Below are positions 1 through 8,324 of a DNA stretch of 64,000 bases, piece by piece (within the stretch, counting starts at the first letter, position 1; each line of letters opens with the position of its first letter). Source of the DNA: Pratylenchus scribneri (Eukaryota > Nematoda > Chromadorea > Rhabditida > Pratylenchidae); contig JAQSEB010000150.1 of NCBI GenBank assembly GCA_030063045.1, forward strand, positions 248,001-312,000, in the 5' to 3' direction. The translations under genes were made by a program, and so were the position numbers. The notes under the pieces are model-generated. The model saw nothing but the letters and a program-made list of their open reading frames with translations. It was not told where the DNA came from and did not search any database.

Positions 1-690
1 ATTCTAGTCTGAAATTATACTAATTGATTAAATTATTTTTATTATTTTAATAATTTAAATTTAATTTTTTTAAAATTTTTTTAATATTTTCTTTTTTATT
101 ATTTTTAATTCCCCATTTTTATTTCAATTTTGTTTGCAATTTCGACTTCATTATGATTTATGACGTACACTTCTATAAATAGTACATCTGAGTTTTAACC
201 TAGGTTGAGTCATAAAAATCTTGTATATTTAAAATAAATACCTTTTATATCCTGTTTAATTTATGAAAATAATTTACCTTCTAAGATAATGTGTATTAAT
301 TTTTAAATAAATAATTATTTTTTTTTCCTTTTTGCACAAAATTTCATTAATTAATTTTTTAATTATTCTTTATCTATTTTATGAATATAATAGTTTAAAT
401 TTAATTTATTGTTGATTTGTATTTTTATATATCATGAAAATTGGCATTTATTCGGTGTCGTCTTTTCCAATTCTAGGTTGAGTAATAAATTATAATTCTA
501 TAAAATTTTATTTTATCTACCTAAGCATAAAATTTAATTTAAAAAATTTTTATATAATTTAAATTATATATTTTTTTAAATCATGGAAAATTTTCAATAT
601 TTTATCATTATTTTCTTAATTCTTTACTTTAATTTTATTGCAATAATAATTTTTGATCGAAGATATTTCAAAAAATTTTGTCATATTGTA
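1..690. other. AT-rich non-coding flank
   Basis: This stretch is almost entirely A and T, with long T runs and no frame that looks coding. It ends abruptly where the GC-rich island begins near 690. I see no promoter, RNA gene or repeat in it beyond simple A/T runs. Confidence 0.7.
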
Positions 691-700
691 AAGGATGGGT

Positions 701-723
701 GATGTTGGGCGAAGCCCAACATC
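701..723. repeat. Perfect hairpin at island edge
   Basis: A 10-bp perfect inverted repeat, GATGTTGGGC and GCCCAACATC, surrounds a 3-base loop (GAA). TGGGT to its left and AACCCA to its right could extend the stem with a small bulge. It marks the left boundary of the GC-rich island. LTRs commonly start with TGTTG and end with CAACA, and this arm contains TGTTGGG at 704, so it could be the outer end of an LTR. A structured regulatory element of an ordinary promoter is the alternative. Confidence 0.8.
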
Positions 724-1250
724 CAACCCAAACATCCCAAAAACATTTCTTCCCAATTTCCAAATAAAATTCCAAAGATCCAAAGAGAAAGGGCCGACGC
801 AATAAGCGAATAAAAGGGAAAACGCCGCATGATGAGAACATGGGCGGGAAGAGATAGCCAGGCAGAAAAGGCCTCCTATCCTTATCACTGCGAAAGGGCA
901 GAGTAAAAGGTGAGAGCAAGCGGCCATTGTGAATGGACGCTTGGGCAAATCAATCATCGCACACATTAAGTGAAGGAAAACTTGACTCACTCACCCAAAA
1001 AGGGAAAATTGATGACTAAATAAATCCCCGACCGCAGTGGTGGGGAGGACCCTATTTAAGGATGAGGTGAGGTGAGGCAAGGCAGTCTCCCAGAGTCAGT
1101 CTCAGACTCAGTCTTCCCTGACCTGACTCAAACAAGTCAAAAATTGAGCGTGAATTCCAGCGAATTATTAAAAGCAAAATTGCTAAAAAAGCTATTCAAC
1201 AACAACCCAAATCAATCATGTTCGTCCAACCACAAACAAAAGCAACAACA
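704..1250 (+). mobile_element. Possible LTR-like segment (tentative)
   Basis: The segment starts TGTTGGG at 704 and can be closed by AACAACA at 1244-1250, giving the TG...CA ends and TGTTG/CAACA terminal inverted repeat usual for LTRs. In between, in the order expected for U3-R-U5, lie a TATA box (1053-1059), initiator-like CAGTC motifs (1083-1113) and an ATTAAA poly(A)-signal-like word near 1166. Ten bases downstream, 1261-1276 starts TGGTGCCGG, like a primer-binding site (complement of a tRNA 3' CCA end). I could not match it to a specific tRNA, and its T-arm portion is imperfect. No second copy of the segment and no pol gene were found in the window, so this would be a truncated or non-autonomous element. 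An ordinary 5' promoter/UTR is an equally reasonable reading. Confidence 0.3.
1053..1113 (+). promoter_or_regulatory. TATA box plus initiator-like motifs
   Basis: TATTTAA at 1053-1059 sits in GC-rich DNA, where it stands out. CAGTC begins at 1083, 30 bases after the start of the TATA box, the usual TATA-to-start distance. TCAGTC recurs at 1096 and 1108. The TCAGT-type initiator is known from arthropod core promoters and from many LTRs. A short GAGGT repeat (1065-1077) lies between the TATA box and the initiators. The long plus-strand ORF begins about 110-135 bases downstream, so this is the likely start region for its transcript. Confidence 0.5.
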
Positions 1251-2603
1251 ATGGCCGAATTGGTGCCGGAATTGGGCGAAATGCTTGGACAACAGCAATG
1301 TGCCAACAATGCAAACAAAATCGGGCGCGGAAGTAGCCAGTCGGAGGTTGCCGGAATGCATGCCGATGGAGGCCATTCTTTGGAGGTGGCCGTAATGCAT
1401 GCCATTGAATGCCGCGGACTCCGAGGATTTGCTGGAAACACATTGGAACGAGCCGAGCGGATGGCCAAGTGCGGGGCACTGGTAAGTCCAGGGTTTTGTA
1501 ACAAAAGTTTGAAAGATTGGGACGACCTGGTTCAAAGGTCAATAGCTAAAAATGGCGGAATTCACCCAATCAGGGAAACTCACCAAGAAAAGTCGCTACC
1601 CGGAATGGGGCGCCATCGGTTTAAACACCGCCCGGTCGAAGTGGGATCGGTGGGGCCTTACAACAAGGTACCGTTCGGGATCATTGATCGCCGTAAAACT
1701 CCAATCAAGTCTGAGAATGGTTTGGAACCATCCATTCACATGGAACGCCGAGAGGCCGGCGAGAATAAAGGTCAACGGCCAATGGCTGAGAACATGAAGA
1801 GTGCAGAAATGAAAGGAACCCGAATGGGAATTGAAATTGGCAATTATAAGGGAGTAAGCCACCCTGTCCCAATTCCCCACAAGAGCCCCAGCTCGAATAA
1901 AACCCATATGGGGAGAAGAATGAGCCGAGACGAAGTTGAAAGCCTGAGCTTTACTGAGATGGATTCAGAGAACAAATATGGCCAAAACCAAGGAGCAATC
2001 CTGAACAGAACGATTGTACGGCCGAAAGCTGAAGAAGGGGAAATGTGGCCAAACGAAGGGGTCGCCCTGAATAATACGAATTTACGGCCCAGAGCTGAAA
2101 ATAAGCTGAATGAAAGCGAAAGCTTGAACTCCACAAGCTATCGACCGCAATCTAACCCATCGGGGAATCACCAACCCATCAGGGCAAGTTATGATCCATC
2201 GACAAATAATCTGGCGAACGGGGCCCAGGGACGCAGAAACTGTGCATTCGACCCATTTACTGGCAAAAAGGTAGCGCAAAACGTCCGAATGGATGAAGGG
2301 CGGGTAATGATGTCAAGATCAAGCTCAGATAATCAATCACGTCAAGATGATGATGAAAGCACGGGATTAAGCCTGAAAATACAATTAGCCATCGAAAGAG
2401 AAGCCATAGAACGAATGGTGACTCAACAAGTGAGAACAAGCCCAGGTCTGGAGGCGGGTAACCGTCAAGGACATGAGGTCGAACGGTGCCGGGGTTCAAA
2501 TAAAACTGTGTCCCCGATCACCCAAATGGGATCAAAACACAAAGTTTTTACTATATATTCCTCTGAAAATAGTTTCAAATATTATACTAAAAATTTGGTC
2601 TGA
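1218..2603 (+). CDS. Long ORF, 461 aa, unknown protein (possibly gag-like)
   Basis: I do not recognise this protein. At this composition a chance frame of 461 codons is not credible, so it is, or recently was, coding. The ATG at 1218 is first in frame; ATGs at 1251 (M12, context ACAACAATGG) and 1281 (M22) are alternatives. The product is hydrophilic and rich in Arg, Glu, Asn, Ser, Gly and Met. It has no signal peptide or membrane segment. Its few cysteines are scattered, so there is no CCHC zinc knuckle. Residues 243-311 carry four degenerate copies of a 19-22-residue repeat built on L-N-x-T-x-x-R-P. An acidic run D377-E380 precedes a charged, probably helical stretch (about 384-405). The last ~20 residues run into AT-rich DNA and may not be native, implying truncation or a missed splice. 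A GTAAGT donor at 1482 allows an 88-codon first exon instead. As the first ORF after a possible LTR it could be gag-like, but no gag domain is visible. Overlapping frames on both strands are shadows. Confidence 0.55.
   Translation: MFVQPQTKATTMAELVPELGEMLGQQQCANNANKIGRGSSQSEVAGMHADGGHSLEVAVMHAIECRGLRGFAGNTLERAERMAKCGALVSPGFCNKSLKDWDDLVQRSIAKNGGIHPIRETHQEKSLPGMGRHRFKHRPVEVGSVGPYNKVPFGIIDRRKTPIKSENGLEPSIHMERREAGENKGQRPMAENMKSAEMKGTRMGIEIGNYKGVSHPVPIPHKSPSSNKTHMGRRMSRDEVESLSFTEMDSENKYGQNQGAILNRTIVRPKAEEGEMWPNEGVALNNTNLRPRAENKLNESESLNSTSYRPQSNPSGNHQPIRASYDPSTNNLANGAQGRRNCAFDPFTGKKVAQNVRMDEGRVMMSRSSSDNQSRQDDDESTGLSLKIQLAIEREAIERMVTQQVRTSPGLEAGNRQGHEVERCRGSNKTVSPITQMGSKHKVFTIYSSENSFKYYTKNLV
1355..1403 (+). 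repeat. 10-bp direct repeat within the ORF
   Basis: AATGCATGCC occurs at 1355-1364 and again at 1394-1403, 39 bases apart and in the same frame, giving Met-His-Ala twice in the protein (around residues 47-49 and 60-62). The surrounding bases are only loosely similar, so this may be an old short duplication or coincidence. The word contains the palindrome ATGCAT. Confidence 0.5.
1478..1487 (+). other. Consensus 5' splice-site match
   Basis: ACTG|GTAAGT fits the eukaryotic 5' splice-site consensus, with the exon ending at 1481. It falls exactly after codon 88 of the 1218 frame (phase 0). The unspliced frame stays open for another 373 codons, so splicing is not required. If the site is used, the intron would run towards an acceptor I cannot identify, possibly far into the AT-rich DNA. 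Confidence 0.35.
1944..2150 (+). repeat. Degenerate coding repeat (L-N-x-T-x-x-R-P)
   Basis: Within the 461-codon frame, leucines 243, 262, 284 and 303 begin related units: LSFTEMD, LNRTIVRPK, LNNTNLRPR and LNSTSYRPQ. Spacing is 19, 22 and 19 residues (57, 66 and 57 bases). The middle two copies are also similar in DNA, each preceded by GGCCAAA and an acidic or Asn/Gly-rich linker. The repeat supports real coding in this frame, because the periodicity is in whole codons. Function unknown. Confidence 0.6.
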
Positions 2604-3450
2604 AGCAAACGCTGGTGACAAGAATTATTAGCAATATTTTGGCGAAATTTTTTAATAAAAATTTATTTATTAAAAATAATAAGGATTATTTCATTCATTT
2701 TGATTAATATTTTAAAAAATTCTCTTTTTTAATTTTGAAATTTTTGGATTTTTTTTATATAAGATATTTATTTTATTATCTCATTACTTTCACAAGCATA
2801 TAAACAGCCAGCAGCCTCAAATTCATATTCGGCAGCATTTCCCGGAAAATTATCCTTGCATTTGTTAATCTTTTATAATATACGATGAATGCAGCTATAT
2901 ATTTTTGAAACCAAAATTTTAATTTTATAATTTCATTTTTTTATTTTAATTTTATAAAATTTTTTTATTTTTTATATATATTTTTTATCATTAATTATAA
3001 TAAATTTATCTAAAATATTTAAATAATCACAAATGATTTAACTAATAGGAAAATTATGATAATTTACTTTACCATAGGTGATTTTATTTAAGCTATAAAT
3101 TTCAACACAATTTCAACACATTTCTAATGTAATAAAATTACTAATTCTCTCTTGAATGCTAGTATTTATTAGTAAAATAATAAAATTATTTATTTTATTA
3201 TTCATCTACTATACAATATTAGATAACAATTAATCTTTAATTTATTAAATAAATTTATTTAAATATCAATTAATACTTTTCTGCCAACTGGATACTTTCA
3301 AAAATATTTTTTCTCTCCTCTATCAATCTATTAATTTAATTGGAGAAATGTTGATAAAAATTAATGATTAATGCAATCATTTTTATTTGATAATATTTAT
3401 GGATTGCTTTGTTAGTTTTTCTCATTTATTTTATAATTAATTATTAAGAA
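2604..3450. other. AT-rich DNA after the island, one richer patch
   Basis: Composition is back to extreme AT. A short richer tail (2596-2625) directly follows the ORF stop. A second patch at about 2791-2868 is open in one plus frame (His/Gln/Pro/Ile-rich, about 26 codons, no ATG) and has no clear splice sites. Nothing else is recognisable. Confidence 0.5.
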
Positions 3451-3672
3451 ATGAAAAAAAAGTTAGAATTTTTATATTGCTATTATATTTATTACGGAAT
3501 TTCAAATTCATATTATATACAGACACCCGACCACGAACCAAGTAAGAATAAAAGAGTGCCTAAAACCAGTGCTATATTCTTTCTGGATAAACATATTTTT
3601 TATAATTTTTTTTTGTTTATTATTTCGCTTTATGTATATTGTAATTTAATTTTATATCTTAGCCATTCTTAA
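3451..3672 (+). other. 73-codon AT-rich ORF, probably not a gene
   Basis: The frame starts with a true ATG but is mostly Ile, Tyr, Phe, Asn and Leu, as expected from translating AT-rich DNA. Only the centre (about 3520-3590) has normal composition, giving a stretch containing TPDHEPSKNKRVPK. TATATACAG at 3522-3530 and AAGTAAGAA at 3540-3548 look like splice sites around it, but the exon between them would be only about 19 bases. It may be a decayed coding fragment. I do not recognise it. Confidence 0.15.
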
Positions 3673-6600
3673 AGATAGAATTCGATACACTAAATTTTTT
3701 ATATAAATTTATTTTTTTATTATTTTAATAAAATTATATTTTTATTTTCTTTGAAAATATCATTCTTTATATCTAGCGTAAATTTAATTTTATTATTTTT
3801 ATTATTTAATTTTCAATTGACTTTTTAAAATTATTTTTTCAGTAGAAATTCAAGTTGGTTTATATGAAATGCCATATCTAATGTTGATCAATTTCATCGG
3901 GATATGGTGATTTAATATATAAATGTGTTATAAAATTAATTCAATATTTTTTTTATTATTAGAAAATTGCTTAAAGTAGTCATTCAAGCAATATGCAACA
4001 AACGCCATATGTAATATTATTTTTTTTTTTTGATGTACTTTTAATAAACAAATTTTAAATTTTTTTGATCATATTTTATTGGAATTAGAAAAAATTTTAT
4101 TCTAATTAATATCCTGTTTGAACAAAGAGGAACGTGATATCAGAAAAATTTTTGAAATTATTTATAAATTTAATTAATTTTATTATGTTTAATAAATTTG
4201 TGCTTTATATGGATTTCATTAAATTAAGTATATTCCTCCAATTAAATATATAATTTTTCGAGAATTTAAATTATTTTTAGCATGGATTTTTCGTTTTAAT
4301 TTTTTTTATTAGTTATTTCCATAAAAATGATTTATACTTAAATTGAACATGTCAAATACTGGAAGTCATTATCAAAATTAAGGCTTTTCAGCAAATAAAA
4401 TTGTTGCAGCTTTTTTTCCCCGATTTTCAATATCATATACTGAATTTTTTAAAATTATTATTTACATAAAATTAAGGAGGAAAGGCGGAAGAAGAGACAT
4501 TTCTACTTCTATGCGCTCTAGGACTTTTAATACCTGGGTTTAATATTTATGTAAATATTTTAATATATTTATTGAATTTTTTTCCATACAATTTTTACTC
4601 AATTATAAATTTTGTAGAATTAAATATTAAAAAAATTTTCGCTATATTGTTCTTCATAAAAAATATTATCAACAATTTATTTTTTTTTTAATAAATAAAT
4701 CGTAAAACCACTTTTTAAAAAGAATACAAAATAATATTTAATTCTTAAATATTTTAAGGATTAAAAAAATTAATTAAATTTTTTTCATGTTTATAAATTT
4801 GGATATAATTTATTTTTTAATTATTTATTTTTTATGAAATAATTCCTTATCAAATAAAATAATGCATAGCGGCATCACGACGTTCGTGTTATATTTATTT
4901 CCCATCAGCATCATTTAGATATAAATCAGACATTTTTTGAAATTTCTTTGCCTTCTAATGCTGCTCCTCAGCATCAGCTTAAATATATATTTTTTCAATT
5001 ATTTACAAATAATTTTTTAATCAAAAACATTAGTTTTATTAAAATTTTAAATCTATTATTCATTGAATAATAAAAATAAAATATATATTTACTTTTTTTG
5101 CAAAGCACGCAAAGTAAGCCAAACTTCTGCAAAACTTTGTTATTTTGTCCTGAGACATTTCATTCATTTTATTCAATTTTCTTTTCTATTTAAAAACATT
5201 TTATTTTATTTCATTATAAATTCTTTTAATTATTCCTCATGTTTTAAATCATTAATCCATATTACATATTCTTGACAATTCAGATCCATAATCGGTAGCA
5301 AAATTGATTTTAATTAATTTTAATTTAAATTAAATATTTTATTTTATTTAAACCGATTATTTAATTCTTTAATAAAAGAAAGATATTTATGCAATATATG
5401 TTCTTCATACACGGATAATGTAAGTATTTCCAAATTCTTTTCGATATTAAAATTCCGATCCTGCATTTAAATATAATGACGAGAAAACTGATAATTACGC
5501 TCATCTGTTTTTTAGCATGGTGCATTAATTTTGCTAAATATTTTAATTACCCATAATATGATATTTCCGGATATGAGAAATTATCGCTTTAATAAAATCA
5601 TTGTTTATTTTTTATTAATACATATCATAAAAATTTTTTAATCGTTTTATCAAATTAATAGCTTTTATTCCACAATAAATTATATAATCTTAAATAGATA
5701 GCAATTTATTTATCAAATAATAGTTGCTTTTATTAATTTAATAATTGCTCTTCTTTTTAAAATTTTTTAATCTTTATTTTAGATTTTAATTAAACAAATA
5801 CTTTTTTATTACAAAATTTTTATAATATTTCTTTTTCAATTTTATTATTTTTTATTTTAAAATTTTTTTCTATATTTTTTAAATCTTTAAATTCAATTGG
5901 GAAATCGAATTTACTAATTTCGATAGAGCATGTGTAAAATAATATTTAATATTTATAATTTTTATTTCCTTCTTTATTTAATAAATTTTAAAATCTTTTC
6001 TTCTAATTTCTATTAATAAAATTATTACAAAAAAAATTTCTGTTAATGTGAATAAAAAAATTTATCATTGAATATTAATTCTCACACAGTATTATATATC
6101 CATATTCCATATATTTACCTAGAATTTATCACATAATTTAAATTATAAATCCAAAAAAATTATCCATATTCAAAAGTTAACTTAAAGAAATATTATTTTC
6201 CATTAGCAAAATTCTTTTCATCTCATACGAATAATATTCGTAAAATATTAGATAAATTTAATATCAATATTGTGATTTTGCCAGTTTTATAATAAAAATT
6301 ATTAAATATTTTTACATAAAATAAGGATAAAATGGTCCAAAAAAATATAATATTGTTCCCATAACTCTTCCATATGATGTTAAACACAGAGAATTATATA
6401 TAATATTCTTTTATAAAGTGTTTAGATTTTTTTTTAATTTTAAAAAATAAAAATTAAAAAGCTCTCTTTAAATACGTTGGAATAAATGTAAAGACATAGA
6501 ATATATTTTATAAAAGTTTATTTTTTATTATAATTTCAAAAGGTTCATTATCATAAATTTTGTGAATTACTGCTTTTGCAAGTACAATTGTTACTATACT

Positions 6601-8195
6601 AAAGCCAAACATGCACCACATAAAATGATTTTTAAAATAATATTTAGATTGATAAATATAGAATTGTTGAGTGATTCATTTTGATGATAATGATTAAATT
6701 ATAAAAAGCATGTTAAGATAAATAAACTTTTTTTCATATATATTATTTTGTTTTCTTTTTTTGATTAAATATTCATTTTTTTATATATTCATTTTAAGAA
6801 AAAATTATCAAAAATATTTTTAGTCTATAAAATATTTAAGATGAATTTAAAATTTTTTAAAAATTTTAATCCATTAATAAATTTATTTTAATTGTTTGTT
6901 CTAATTATTTTATGCAATATTATTTTCACTAAATAATAAAATTTTTATTTTTTAATAAAAATATCATTTAAAAAAAATATAAAAAGATCCAATTATATTG
7001 ATTTTTTTGAAAAAATTTCTATTAAATTTTTTTTTAAATAATTCATTCTTATTTAAATTTCTAATTATCTTAAAAAATAATAGATTTTTAAATGATTTTA
7101 TCATAGATTAATCGACAGAATGATTTATTTCCCATGGATAAATTTCGAAATCTAATCGAGATATTTAATTTTTATTTAAAAAATAAATAAAAAAATTTTA
7201 AGTTAATTATTAAATAACAGATTATTATATCATGTTCAATATATGCAATTATTAAATTTATCATAAGTTTTTTTCAAATAATTCAACCATGAAATGTTTT
7301 TAGTTAGATCAAATAATTCAGTAAAATATGGCCACTATTGCGGCATGAAAATTTCAGATTTTTAATAATTTTAAAATTATTATTTTAAATTTTTTTTTTA
7401 ATAAAATTTGATTATTTTTCTTAAAGCTCTTATTTTGCAAAATTCTAATCATCTTTTTATAATGTTTTTTTTCATAAAAAATAACTCATTGTATCATTTT
7501 TTGGGTATTATTTTCAATGCCATTTTGTTATGTTTAAAGGCTAAAATTGAAAATTTTATTTGAATTTTCTAAAAATTCTAATAATTAATATATACATTTT
7601 AAATGAGTTATGGCCAAGAAATTTCGATGGATTACCAAATTTATATGCAAATAATTAAACCCAGAAAAAATAAGGAGAAAATTAATTTGAATAATCAGTC
7701 TATTAATTTATTTGTAGGAATTTGCTGATTAAATTTTTAAAATTATAAAATTTTTTTTCATTTAATATTTATAAGAAAATTTTTAAAAATATTCTAAATT
7801 ATAAAATTTATTATTTTTGTATTGATGCATAATGATTTTAAAATTTTTTGTTTTGTAAGTTTCAAAATTATAGAGTCTATTATATTGATAGATAAAGTAA
7901 AAGACTTTCATTATTGCCAGCATTTTTAATTTGTTTATAAAATTTTATTAATACTTATTATCTTATAATATTTTTTATAATATGTATACCTTAAAAAATA
8001 TTTAAGGAAAAATTTCATTATTTATTTATCACACATTTAAATAAATTTTATTCCTTTTTTCTCAATAATTAATTTTATTCATTTTGATAAAAATTATTTA
8101 GAGAACTTTTTACAATTTTTTAATTAACATTTACTTAATTCTTTTATTTCTTTTTTGTTAATTTTTAAACAAATTAGCGTTATATGGTTTTTTTA
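3673..8195. other. AT desert
   Basis: About 4.5 kb with no supported gene. Minor features are a purine-rich patch near 4476-4500, a 70-codon ATG frame at 5063-5275 rich in Phe, Ile and Tyr (most likely chance), and many A/T runs. Confidence 0.6.
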
Positions 8196-8324
8196 ATGAT
8201 ATTATTAAATTTCAATTCAATCTTGATATTAAATGGAAAGACCTCGGTTGTGACTGGAAGAGGTGTTATAGGAGAAAATTTCTCAACCAAAAATGCAGGC
8301 ATTTGTTTAAAAACTGTTTTTTGA
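8196..8324 (+). other. 42-codon coding-like patch
   Basis: An ATG-started frame runs for 42 codons. Its first 12 residues are AT-type, but bases ~8230-8300 have higher G+C and encode a plausible globular stretch including GKTSVVTGRGVIGEN followed by FSTKNAGICL. I do not recognise a family. No clean splice donor follows: GC at 8297 would be a non-canonical donor after AATGCAG. It may be a small exon, a decayed gene fragment, or chance, since 40-codon frames are common in such DNA. Confidence 0.2.

Larger units (their letters stand above)
690..2520. other. GC-rich island in the AT desert
   Basis: Base composition jumps from roughly 13% G+C to roughly 43-55% G+C in hand-counted lines (781, 1381, 1921) and falls back within about 50 bases near 2520-2535. 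CpG dinucleotides are frequent inside. The edges are sharp: the left edge coincides with a hairpin at 701-723, and the right edge lies inside the last ~25 codons of the long ORF. Either this is a gene whose coding and control sequence is held at normal composition against an AT-biased background, or it is inserted DNA of different origin, such as a retroelement fragment. The sharp edges and the run-off of the ORF into AT-rich DNA give some weight to insertion or truncation. Confidence 0.85.

Noticed and set aside
616..990. 124-codon minus-strand frame over the left part of the island
   Set aside because: It begins at a non-ATG codon, covers the hairpin and promoter-proximal region, and its last third is AT-type sequence. 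It is best explained as a shadow frame.
1072..1395. 107-codon plus-strand frame overlapping the start of the long ORF
   Set aside because: It starts at GTG in the initiator region, overlaps the much longer 461-codon frame, and has no independent support.
1196..2499. Several 60-108-codon minus-strand and +1 frames inside the long ORF
   Set aside because: At normal G+C such frames appear opposite a real coding sequence. None shows a repeat or motif of its own.
5063..5275. 70-codon ATG frame
   Set aside because: Mostly Phe, Ile, Tyr, Asn and Lys as expected from AT-rich DNA. The small richer stretch at ~5100-5150 is not enough to call a gene.
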